From contig JAIXXA010000131.1 of NCBI GenBank assembly GCA_027490975.1, forward strand, positions 1 through 42,450: a DNA stretch of 42,450 bases, in the 5' to 3' direction. Position 1 is the stretch's first letter. Each line of letters opens with the position of its first letter. The notes under the pieces are model-generated. The model did not search any database, was not told the origin of the DNA, and saw only the letters and a program-made list of their open reading frames with translations. Shown in pieces: positions 17,777 to 25,212 of this stretch. The position numbers and the translations under genes are program-made. The stretch comes from Rhodospirillaceae bacterium (GTDB lineage Bacteria > Pseudomonadota > Alphaproteobacteria > CACIAM-22H2).

Positions 17777-19852
17777 CTACGCGGCCTTGATCTTGTCGAG
17801 GAAGCCTTCGACCACTTGGCGCAGCTTGCCCGAATCCGCCGTGAGGCCCGACACGGCGCCGATGACCTCGTCGGCCGCCGCCTCGGTCTGCTGGCTCGAT
17901 TTGGCGACGGCACCGACATTGTCGGTGACTTGCTGCGTGCCGCTGGCTGCGTGCTGGACGCTGCGCGCGATTTCCTGCGTGGCACCACCCTGCTCTTCGA
18001 TGGCGGCCGCGATCGCGGTCGAGCTGCCGTCGATGTTGCGGATCGCGGCCGTGATCTCGGCGATCGCTTCGACGGTCTTGCGCGTCGCCGCCTGGATGTC
18101 GGTCACTTTGCGGGTGATCTCTTCGGTCGCACGCCCGGTCTGCGAGGCGAGGTTTTTGACCTCCGAGGCGACCACGGCAAAGCCCTTGCCCGCATCGCCC
18201 GCGCGCGCGGCTTCGATCGTGGCATTGAGGGCCAGGAGATTGGTCTGGCCCGCAATGTCGGAAATGAGCTTCACCACGTCGCCGATCTGCTGGGCGCCCG
18301 TCGACAGATCGTCGACGATGCGCGCCGTCTCCTGCGCCTGATCGACGGCCGAGCGCGCGTCTTTGGCGCTCGATTGAACGCGCGCGGAGATCTCGCCGAT
18401 CGACGCCGTCAGCTGCTCCGTCGCAGCCGCAACCGACTGCACGTTGTTGGTGGCGTCGGCTGCGGCCGATGCCACCACGCCGGCGTTTTTGCTCGACGAG
18501 GCCGCGATCATGCGCATCGTGTCGGCGGTGTCTTTGAGGCTGTCGGTGGAGCCGTCGAGTTTCTTGAGGATTTCGGCGGCTTCCGCGCTGAGGCCGGCGC
18601 ACAACGCATCGAGCGTGCGGGCGCGCTCGAGCTGCGCGCCGCGTTCGGCTTCCTGTGCGGCCGCCAGATCTTCGGCTTTCGCGGCACCTTGGCGCAGCGT
18701 CTCGAGTGCCGCCGCCATGCGCCCGAACTCGTCGGCATGGCGCCAGGCCGGAACGGCCGTGCGATAGTCGCGGTCCGACAGGCGCCCGATCGCGGGCATC
18801 AGCACCGCGATGGGCCGCACAAGGCGGCTGCGGATCGTCCAGAAGGCGATGCCCGTCAGCACGAGAGCTGCAAGCAGCACGCCCGACTGCACGATGAGAT
18901 CGTTGCGCGCTGCAGCGTCGGCTTCGCGCGCGCGCTGGGTCGCAAGCTCAAGCGCTTTGAACCCGATCGCGACGATCTCGTCGAACGGATCGTTGCACAT
19001 CGCCGTCCATTCCTGCGCCGGGACCACGGCCTGCCCGCCGCCCGTCAGCCGGGCGACCACGGGGTCCATCAGCGAATAGGCGCGCGCCACCTCGTCCTTG
19101 GCGGTTTTGGTGAGCGCCACGACCGCCTGCGGCATGTCCTTGCGCGCATAGATGTCGTCGAGCAGTTCGAAACCGTTGTTCGAGATGCCGCGCAACTCGC
19201 CCAAGCGCCGCTTCTGCGCGTCGTTCAATGCCCCGCCTGCCGCCACGATCGGGCGCAGGAACGAGCATTGCAGGCCGAAATTCGAGCGGATGTTCCAGGC
19301 GATCTTGCGAACCTGGACGGCCTCGGCAAAAAACCCGTCGGTAAGCCGCACATCGACCGAAACCGCATTCGACGCATCGTCGATCGCCTCGGTCAGTTTC
19401 AGCACTTCGTCGTCCCAGTTTTTGAGGTTCGCCAGCACGCGCTGATTGCGCGGTTTGGCGATCTCGCGCTCGAGCGCACCCACTTCGCGCGCGGCACCGG
19501 CCGAAGCGGCAGCCAGCGCATCGCTGTGGCGCTTGTGGTCTTCGACCTGCACGGCCGAAAACAGCCGCAGCGAATTGGCCAGCAGCCTGTCGTTCTGCGC
19601 GCGGATCTCGGCGATCGCCGCTTGCGGCTGGTCTTGCGTCTGCAGCAGCGTCTGGATGCGCCCGCGGCTGTTGCGCACGAAGGTCAACGTTTCGAACAAG
19701 GCCTGGTCGGCTTGGGTCAGCTGCTGGGCCGCAACGCTCGCCTTGTAGCGCGCGGCGGCACCCCAGATCTGCGCCACGCTGAACGCCACGATGCCGCAGG
19801 CTGCGGCGGCAAACAGCAACATGATGCGACTGGCAACGGACTTGGCACCCAT
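17777..19852 (-). CDS. Methyl-accepting chemotaxis protein
   Basis: Membrane chemoreceptor of 691 residues. TM1 is at about 9-31 ([20 protein letters not shown]), a periplasmic helical sensor at about 32-315, TM2 at about 318-340 ([16 protein letters not shown]), a divergent HAMP segment beginning [20 protein letters not shown], and a signalling domain whose tip is [20 protein letters not shown] near 530-550. The sensor region carries two isolated Cys residues (in [10 protein letters not shown] and [10 protein letters not shown]). No C-terminal methyltransferase-docking pentapeptide is seen. AAGGAGG lies 6 bases before ATG 19852. It shares the accessory block with the amidohydrolase and binding protein, so it may sense the same compound or the loaded binding protein; this is inference. 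Confidence 0.93.
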   Translation of the reverse strand: MGAKSVASRIMLLFAAAACGIVAFSVAQIWGAAARYKASVAAQQLTQADQALFETLTFVRNSRGRIQTLLQTQDQPQAAIAEIRAQNDRLLANSLRLFSAVQVEDHKRHSDALAAASAGAAREVGALEREIAKPRNQRVLANLKNWDDEVLKLTEAIDDASNAVSVDVRLTDGFFAEAVQVRKIAWNIRSNFGLQCSFLRPIVAAGGALNDAQKRRLGELRGISNNGFELLDDIYARKDMPQAVVALTKTAKDEVARAYSLMDPVVARLTGGGQAVVPAQEWTAMCNDPFDEIVAIGFKALELATQRAREADAAARNDLIVQSGVLLAALVLTGIAFWTIRSRLVRPIAVLMPAIGRLSDRDYRTAVPAWRHADEFGRMAAALETLRQGAAKAEDLAAAQEAERGAQLERARTLDALCAGLSAEAAEILKKLDGSTDSLKDTADTMRMIAASSSKNAGVVASAAADATNNVQSVAAATEQLTASIGEISARVQSSAKDARSAVDQAQETARIVDDLSTGAQQIGDVVKLISDIAGQTNLLALNATIEAARAGDAGKGFAVVASEVKNLASQTGRATEEITRKVTDIQAATRKTVEAIAEITAAIRNIDGSSTAIAAAIEEQGGATQEIARSVQHAASGTQQVTDNVGAVAKSSQQTEAAADEVIGAVSGLTADSGKLRQVVEGFLDKIKAA

Positions 19853-19963
19853 TTCATCCCTCCTTGGTCGCGCATAGCTAGCCGCAGTTCGGTTAAAAAT
19901 TCGTGTACAAACGAAATCCTTCGATTGCAGTGTTGTTACGATTTTCGGGTGGCGCCGCTGCCG

Positions 19964-21301
19964 TCACATGATCGCGTCGAGGTCCGAATATTCGGGTACG
20001 CCGTCGGTCACGCGCCTGCCGTTGTTCAGCACGACGCGGTCCGATTGCGCACGGCACATAAGCTCGTTGAGCGTACGCGCCTTGAACAGGATGAGGCGTG
20101 CGATTGCGCCCAGCTCGATCCAGCCCGCGCGCGGCTCGCCCACGATCGCCGACGGGATGGGCCCGGCCATCGCCACGGCCTGCGCCACGGGCGCGTCGAG
20201 CTGGAACACGCGCACCGACTGCTGGACCGTGTCGACCATGTCGTGGTCGCCGAACGGGAACCACGCGTCGCGGCAATTGTCGCCGCCGATCGCGACCGGG
20301 ATGCCGGCCGCCAGCAGCTCTTGCGCCGCCGTCACGCCGCGCCAGCGCGGCGTGCGGCCGGGCTTGCGGTCTTGCAGATACATCATCGGCGTGGGCAGCG
20401 TGACGAACATGATGTTCGCCTTGGCGCACAATTCGATCGTGCGCGCGATCACGTCGTCGGGCTGCAGGGCGAGATTGACGCAGTGGCTTGCCACCACGCG
20501 CCCCTTGTAGCCGGTGCGCAAAACCGATTCCGCAATCAGCGGCAGCGAATAGGCGGCCGGATCTTCCGACTGGTCGGCATGCAGATCGACGTCGAGATTG
20601 CGGTTGCCTGCGATCTCGAAAAACAAATCGAGCAGATCGGCAAGCTCGTGGTTGGCCGCCCCGTCGAAATGGCCGATCGCATCTGTGGTGCCGCCGAGAA
20701 TGCCTTTGAGCGCCGCAACCCGGTCGGCCTGTGCGCGGCCCCAATCCTTGCGGAAGAAGGTGAGCGGCGACAGACCCACGGCCTGCAGTTCGACGCGGCC
20801 CGCCCATTCGGTACGCAACTCCGAAAACACCTCGTAGCTCAAGCCCACCTTGTCATCGACCGAATCGAGATGCGTGCGGATCGCCGACACGCCGTGCGCA
20901 TAGGCGCAGCGCAGGCCGAATTCCATGCGCGTGCGCATGTCGGCATGCGTCCAGCGCTTGCGGTCTTCGAAGGTGCCGGTCATGCCGCCGTCGAGCGTGC
21001 CGTCGGGCATGGCGCGCGGAATGACCTGGCCCTTGTCGAGATGCGTGTGCATGTCGATGAGGGTCGCCCACACTTGGCGCCCCTCGACATCGACCGACGG
21101 CAAAGCGCCGAAATCGACCGTACCTGTGGGCACGATCGCGGCAAAACGTCCGTCGGCGATTTTGAGATCGACCGCGCCGCTGCCTTCGCCGTCGGCAACC
21201 AGCCCCGCGACGGGTTTGCGGAAAAAGCAGATCGGCACGCGGGCACGGCGCAGAACATAGTCGCCGCTGCCCGGAATCGCGATGTCGCTGTGTTTTTCCA
21301 T
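19964..21301 (-). CDS. Cytosine-deaminase-like amidohydrolase
   Basis: Cytoplasmic metal-dependent amidohydrolase of 445 residues related to the CodA/isocytosine deaminase group. Metal ligands are visible: HTH in DMHTHLDKG (His85, His87), His241 in DVDLHADQSED, His273 in VASHCVNLAL and Asp341 in AIGGDNCRDAWFPFGDHDM. AIRTHLDS matches the CodA RTHVD motif. The residue matching the CodA catalytic Glu217 (HCDE) is Gln244 here (HADQ), so normal cytosine deamination may not be the reaction. GGAG lies 6 bases before ATG 21301. It is divergent from the binding-protein operon and 111 bases before the chemoreceptor gene on the same strand. A hydrolase of another N-heterocycle or amide is possible. Confidence 0.8.
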   Translation of the reverse strand: MEKHSDIAIPGSGDYVLRRARVPICFFRKPVAGLVADGEGSGAVDLKIADGRFAAIVPTGTVDFGALPSVDVEGRQVWATLIDMHTHLDKGQVIPRAMPDGTLDGGMTGTFEDRKRWTHADMRTRMEFGLRCAYAHGVSAIRTHLDSVDDKVGLSYEVFSELRTEWAGRVELQAVGLSPLTFFRKDWGRAQADRVAALKGILGGTTDAIGHFDGAANHELADLLDLFFEIAGNRNLDVDLHADQSEDPAAYSLPLIAESVLRTGYKGRVVASHCVNLALQPDDVIARTIELCAKANIMFVTLPTPMMYLQDRKPGRTPRWRGVTAAQELLAAGIPVAIGGDNCRDAWFPFGDHDMVDTVQQSVRVFQLDAPVAQAVAMAGPIPSAIVGEPRAGWIELGAIARLILFKARTLNELMCRAQSDRVVLNNGRRVTDGVPEYSDLDAIM

Positions 21302-21329
21302 GTTTCTCTCCGTGTCGAACGCCGGATCG

Positions 21330-21348
21330 GGCACGCAACCCGCGTGCC
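21330..21348. promoter_or_regulatory. 19-bp palindrome, operator candidate
   Basis: Perfect 7-bp inverted arms GGCACGC and GCGTGCC around a five-base spacer in the 137-base divergent region between the amidohydrolase and binding-protein genes. Its centre (21339) is about 65 bases upstream of the start predicted from the -24/-12 promoter at 21378-21393, and about 38 bases from the amidohydrolase start codon, so it could control both. The spacing of the GCAC/GTGC half-sites is two bases longer than in NtrC sites, so the regulator is not identified. Confidence 0.5.
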
Positions 21349-21377
21349 AGAAACGCCCCACCCGCCGCAGGATGGCG

Positions 21378-21393
21378 TGGCACATTAAATGCT
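21378..21393 (+). promoter_or_regulatory. Sigma-54-type -24/-12 promoter for the binding-protein operon
   Basis: TGGCACATTAAATGCT has GG and GC exactly 10 bases apart and matches TGGCAC-N5-TTGCW at every position except one (ATGC instead of TTGC). The predicted transcript start is near 21404, about 35 bases before the start codon of the binding-protein gene. Sigma-54 control would fit a nitrogen-scavenging role and would require an enhancer-binding activator. Confidence 0.5.
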
Positions 21394-21438
21394 TAGTCCC
21401 GCAGGCCGCGTTCCGAACAAGCCATCCCAGGAGGAACC

Positions 21439-22479
21439 ATGCCCGCCGCACATCCGAACCGTCGCTTTGTTGCGTCCGCTTTGATGGGCCTTGCCCTCGG
21501 TCTGGGCGTTGCGTCCGGTGCGACCGCACAAGCGCCGACCAATATTCGCCTCACGCTCGACTGGGCGCCGCAGCCGCACCAGACGCCGTGGTTCATCGCG
21601 GCCGACAAAGGCTATTTCCAGCGCGAGGGGCTCAACGTCACGATCGACCGCGGCTTCGGTTCGGGCGACGCGATGAGCAAGGTCGCGGCCGGTGCCTACG
21701 ACATGGGCCTCGGCGATCCCAACCTGCTTGCCCAGTGGAACACGGCCAACCCCAATCTCAAACTCACGACCGTGTTCCTCTACATGGATCGCGGCATGCA
21801 CGCGATGGTCACGCTGCGCAGCACCGGCATCAGGTCGCTGCCGGATCTCGCGGGCAAAAAGATCGCCACCTTGAACGGCGACATCATCCGCCCGATGTGG
21901 AACGTGCTCGCGCGCGTCAACAACATCGACAGCAGCAAGATCGAATGGCTGACCGTGCAGCCGGCCTTGCGCGATGCGCTGCTGGCACGCGGGGGTGCGG
22001 ATGCCGTGACGGCGTTCGCCTCCACGACCTATTTCAATCTGCTGGCGCTCGGGCAGAAGCCCGAAGACATCGTGCTGTTCCCGATCAGCGAACACGGCTT
22101 CGAACTGCTCGGCAACGGCATCATCGTCACGGCCGACTATGCGCGCCGCAACCCCGACACGATCCGCCGCTTCCTGCGCGCCACGATGGCGGGCATGCGC
22201 GACGCGCTTGCCGACGTGCCGGCGGCCGTGCAGGCGGTCGCGCGCCGCGATCCCACGATCAATCCGCAGGTCGAAGCCGACCGCTTCCGCTTCATGATCG
22301 AGCGCGCGATCGTGACCCCGCACGTGAAGGCCGAGGGTGTCAGCGTCGTGAACCCGGAACGCCTTGCCAAGCTCAACGCATTGCTGACCGAAGCCTTCGA
22401 ACTGCCGGCAGCGCTGCCGGCTTCCGAGCTTTACACCGACGCATTCCTGCCGCCGCTGGCCGAGCGGAAACTGCCGTGA
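21439..22479 (+). CDS. ABC transporter substrate-binding protein, NMT1/THI5-like
   Basis: Periplasmic binding protein of 346 residues. The Sec signal peptide (hydrophobic core about 11-24, likely cut after ATA at 30) is followed by a type-2 periplasmic binding fold: IRLTLDWAPQPHQTPWFIAA, DKGYFQREGLNVTID, GSGDAMSKVAAGAYDMGLGD, LPDLAGKKIATLNGDIIRPM. This arrangement fits the NMT1/THI5 group that binds thiamine pyrimidine precursors, taurine, nitrate or similar small molecules. AGGAGG lies 4 bases before ATG 21439, one of the best ribosome-binding sites in the window. No permease or ATPase gene accompanies it, so its transporter must be encoded elsewhere, or it may serve a chemoreceptor. The last bases overlap the GTG start of the next gene. 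Confidence 0.87.
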   Translation: MPAAHPNRRFVASALMGLALGLGVASGATAQAPTNIRLTLDWAPQPHQTPWFIAADKGYFQREGLNVTIDRGFGSGDAMSKVAAGAYDMGLGDPNLLAQWNTANPNLKLTTVFLYMDRGMHAMVTLRSTGIRSLPDLAGKKIATLNGDIIRPMWNVLARVNNIDSSKIEWLTVQPALRDALLARGGADAVTAFASTTYFNLLALGQKPEDIVLFPISEHGFELLGNGIIVTADYARRNPDTIRRFLRATMAGMRDALADVPAAVQAVARRDPTINPQVEADRFRFMIERAIVTPHVKAEGVSVVNPERLAKLNALLTEAFELPAALPASELYTDAFLPPLAERKLP

Positions 22480-23342
22480 CCCAAATCGACGCCGCACGCT
22501 CCATCCCCGTCTATCGGGAGATGGACCGTGCGGCGCTCGACCGCGCCTACCAACTGGGGGCGCCCACGCCCGGCACGGCCGCCACTCTCGAAAGCTGGCG
22601 TGCGCGCAGCGATGCCTATCGGCGCCTGCACCCGGCCCTGCTCGACCAAGCCTGGGGACCGCATCCGCGCCAGGCGACGGATTTTTTCGATTGCGGCGTT
22701 GCGGGTGCGCCGACCTTGCTGTTCATCCATGGCGGCTATTGGCAATACCAGCAGCACGCCCGAGAAATCTTTTCGGCGCTGGCCGCGGGCCTCGTCGAAC
22801 GCGGCGTACATGTGGCGCTAACGGGATATCGCCTTGCACCCGAAGCGAAGCTCGCCGAGATGATTGGCGACATCGCAACTGCGGTTTCCCATCTTGCGGG
22901 CTTGCGCCGCGCCGTCGATGCCGATCCCAGCCGACTGTGCGTTGCGGGCCGGACGGCCGGCGGGCTTTTGGCTGCCCTCGCGCAAACCCTGCCCGGCGTT
23001 TCGGCCTGTCTTGCCGTCAGCGGCATTTTCGATCTCGAGCCGATGCGGCTTTGTTTCGTCAACGACAAGCTCGGCCTGTCGGCCGACGATGTCGCGGCGT
23101 TGAGTCCGATCCATCGCCTGCCGCCGCCGCAAGCGCGGCTGGCCGTAAGCGTGGGCGGCCACGAGCTGCCCGAACTGCGCCGCCAATCGGCCGACTACGC
23201 GGCCGCCTGCCGTGCTGCGGGCGTCGATTGCCGTTTGCGGGAACTGTCGGGCCACAACCATTTCACAATCCTCGACGAGCTCGCCGTAGCCGACGGTGCA
23301 TTGGCCGTCGAAGCCATGCGCCTGTTGGAATGCAATCTGTGA
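22476..23342 (+). CDS. Alpha/beta hydrolase, arylformamidase-like, with altered nucleophile motif
   Basis: Cytoplasmic protein of 288 residues of the kynurenine formamidase/esterase group. YREMDRAALDRAY at the N-terminus and RLAVSVGGHELPELRRQSAD near the C-terminus are typical of that group. The oxyanion-hole motif HGGYW is at 85-89 and the catalytic-His region LSGHNHFTIL at 258-266. The nucleophile elbow, normally GHSAGG, reads GRTAGG (158-163): Thr160 replaces the catalytic Ser and Arg159 the His. It may be a changed or non-hydrolytic member. GTG 22476 overlaps the preceding stop by four bases; a Met at about codon 16 (22521) is a less likely start because it would lose the YREMDR motif. 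Same operon as the binding protein. Confidence 0.85.
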   Translation: MTQIDAARSIPVYREMDRAALDRAYQLGAPTPGTAATLESWRARSDAYRRLHPALLDQAWGPHPRQATDFFDCGVAGAPTLLFIHGGYWQYQQHAREIFSALAAGLVERGVHVALTGYRLAPEAKLAEMIGDIATAVSHLAGLRRAVDADPSRLCVAGRTAGGLLAALAQTLPGVSACLAVSGIFDLEPMRLCFVNDKLGLSADDVAALSPIHRLPPPQARLAVSVGGHELPELRRQSADYAAACRAAGVDCRLRELSGHNHFTILDELAVADGALAVEAMRLLECNL

Positions 23343-23362
23343 GCTCCATTCCCAACAGCGCC

Positions 23363-23379
23363 GATTTATGCTATAAATC
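23363..23379. repeat. AT-rich palindrome after the hydrolase gene
   Basis: GATTTAT-GCT-ATAAATC, 7-bp perfect arms with a three-base loop, lies 20 bases after the hydrolase stop. It sits in the lowest-GC stretch of the window (23343-23546), which holds no gene on either strand. It could be part of a transcription end or a protein-binding site. Confidence 0.4.
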
Positions 23380-23440
23380 TTATCAGGCCCCTCGCAAAAG
23401 GCGGCTGCGCTGTTTGACATCGTGAATGGATGGTTTCTGG

Positions 23441-23474
23441 CGCGTTTTCGGGCGACGTAACCCGAAAACGCGCT
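23441..23474. terminator. Convergent (bidirectional) terminator between hydrolase and rnj
   Basis: A 13-bp perfect stem, GCGCGTTTTCGGG (23441-23453) and CCCGAAAACGCGC (23462-23474), with an eight-base loop, lies between the convergent hydrolase and rnj genes. It is followed by TTTGTG on the plus strand; on the minus strand the run after the stem is not T-rich. It marks the right border of the accessory block. Confidence 0.7.
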
Positions 23475-23546
23475 TTGTGAGACAATTGTTTATTTTCAAT
23501 GCGATAAATAGGATGCGGTCGCGCTTCGTAACCTATTGTCGCCGGT

Positions 23547-25196
23547 TCAGAGCCGAACCACGTGAATCTCGGCAAGCGGCTTTTTGCCGCGGCGATTATG
23601 GATCAACTTCCTAATCGCCCGCCGCGCGGCCTCGGCCAGCACGTCGTCGCCGGCTTTGTCGGGGCAGCGCGCCACAGCGCCGCGCACGGTTTCGACCAGA
23701 TCGTCGGCAAGATCGTCGGGCTCGGTCGGGTCGATCAAGCCCGGCGCCGAGATGCGCGGCTCGGCCATCAAGCGGCCACGGCGATCGACGACGACGGTCG
23801 CGACGACCGCGCCGTTCCACAGAAGCTTGGCGCGGCCGCGCACGATGGCGCCGTCCATCGGCAGCAGGCGGTCGCCGTCCACGCCCCAGCGCCCGGCTTG
23901 CACATGCTCGGCCACGACCGGGCCGCCGGGCGCATCGAGCCTGATGATCTGGCCGTTTTCGGGCACCAACGCGTAGGGCACTTGGCAGTCGCGCGCGAGG
24001 GCCGCATGGGCGCGCATGTGCAAAGCTTCGCCATGCACGGGGATCGCGACGCGCGGACGGATCCACTGGTACATCGCGGCAAGCTCGTCGCGGCACGGAT
24101 GGCCGGACACGTGGATCGGCGCATCCTGGTCGGTGATGACTTTGACCCCGAGACGCATCAGCTGGTTCTGCAGCTGGCCGATCGGCTTCTCGTTGCCCGG
24201 GATCGTGCGCGAGGAGAACAGCGCCCAGTCGCCCTCTTCCAGCACCACGTGCGGGTGCTGGTCTTCGGCGATGCGCGAAAGGGCCGCGCGCGGCTCGCCT
24301 TGCGAGCCCGTGCACAGCATCACGATGCGCTCGCGCGGCACGTACCCTGCGTCGCTTTCGGTCAAGAACGGCGGCAGGTCGCGCATGTAGCCGTTCTCGC
24401 GCGCGGCCTCGTAGATGCGCCACAGCGAGCGTCCAACGAGCGCGCATTCGCGGCCCGCCTTTTTGGCGGCGCGCGCCACGCTTTCCACGCGCGCGACGTT
24501 GGACGCGAAACACGCCACCGCCACGCGGTTGGGCGCCTGGGCGATCAGCTTCTCGATCTCGACCGCGACGCTGCCCTCCGAGCCCGACGTGCCGTCCTTG
24601 ATGGCGTTCGTCGAATCGCCGACGAGAGCCAAAACGCCTTCGTCGCCGACGCGGCGAAAAGCGGCCGCATCGGTCACGGGGCCCAGCATCGGCATGTCGT
24701 CGAGCTTCCAGTCGCCGGTGTGCAGGATGGTGCCGGCCGGCGTGCGGATCGCAAGCGCGTTGGGCTCCGGGATCGAGTGCGTGATGTGGATGTACTCGAT
24801 CTCGAAATCGCCGAGGCGGAACTTGGCCCCCTGATCGAGCGTGTGGATCGGCACGTCGCGCGCGAAATCGGTCTCGAGCAGCTTGCGCTTCAAGAACGAC
24901 GCGGTGAAGCCGGTCGCGTAGATCGGGCAGCGCAGCAGCGGCCACAGATACTGCACGGCCCCGAGATGGTCCTCGTGCGCGTGCGTGAGCACGAGGCCCA
25001 GCAGATCTTCGCGCCGTTCGGCGATGAAGCTGGGGTCCGGCATGATCACGTCCACCCCGCTGCCGCTGCCCTCGCCGAAGGTCACGCCGAGATCGACCAT
25101 CAGCCACTTGCCGCGATAGCGGTAGAGATTGAGGTTCATCCCGATCTCGCCCGAACCGCCGAGCGGCAGGAAATAGAGGCCCGGATCGCCGCTCAT
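23547..25196 (-). CDS. rnj: Ribonuclease J
   Basis: Metallo-beta-lactamase/beta-CASP ribonuclease with 5'-3' exonuclease and endonuclease activity in mRNA decay and rRNA processing; cytoplasmic. The product is 549 residues, the normal length. The N-terminus has YFLPLGGSGEIGMNLNLYRY, the zinc motif THAHEDHLGAV with His72, His74, Asp76 and His77, then ITHSIPEPNALAIRT and HTGDWKLD. The beta-CASP domain has the GDSTNA and CTGSQGEPRAALSRIA blocks, and PIHVSGHPCRDEL and PVHGEALHMRAHA complete the active site. It is 16 bases after coaX and at the end of the nuo-birA-coaX-rnj string. Confidence 0.96.
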   Translation of the reverse strand: MSGDPGLYFLPLGGSGEIGMNLNLYRYRGKWLMVDLGVTFGEGSGSGVDVIMPDPSFIAERREDLLGLVLTHAHEDHLGAVQYLWPLLRCPIYATGFTASFLKRKLLETDFARDVPIHTLDQGAKFRLGDFEIEYIHITHSIPEPNALAIRTPAGTILHTGDWKLDDMPMLGPVTDAAAFRRVGDEGVLALVGDSTNAIKDGTSGSEGSVAVEIEKLIAQAPNRVAVACFASNVARVESVARAAKKAGRECALVGRSLWRIYEAARENGYMRDLPPFLTESDAGYVPRERIVMLCTGSQGEPRAALSRIAEDQHPHVVLEEGDWALFSSRTIPGNEKPIGQLQNQLMRLGVKVITDQDAPIHVSGHPCRDELAAMYQWIRPRVAIPVHGEALHMRAHAALARDCQVPYALVPENGQIIRLDAPGGPVVAEHVQAGRWGVDGDRLLPMDGAIVRGRAKLLWNGAVVATVVVDRRGRLMAEPRISAPGLIDPTEPDDLADDLVETVRGAVARCPDKAGDDVLAEAARRAIRKLIHNRRGKKPLAEIHVVRL

Positions 25197-25212
25197 GGTC
25201 GGTACACGCGCA

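Noticed and set aside
21330..21348. NtrC binding site
   Set aside because: NtrC half-sites (GCAC/GTGC) are separated by seven bases; here the separation is nine, so only a generic operator is proposed.
17630..21388. Plus-strand open frame of more than 1200 codons opposite mce, the chemoreceptor and the amidohydrolase
   Set aside because: The complementary frames encode clear protein families; this one gives His/Arg-rich sequence without motifs.
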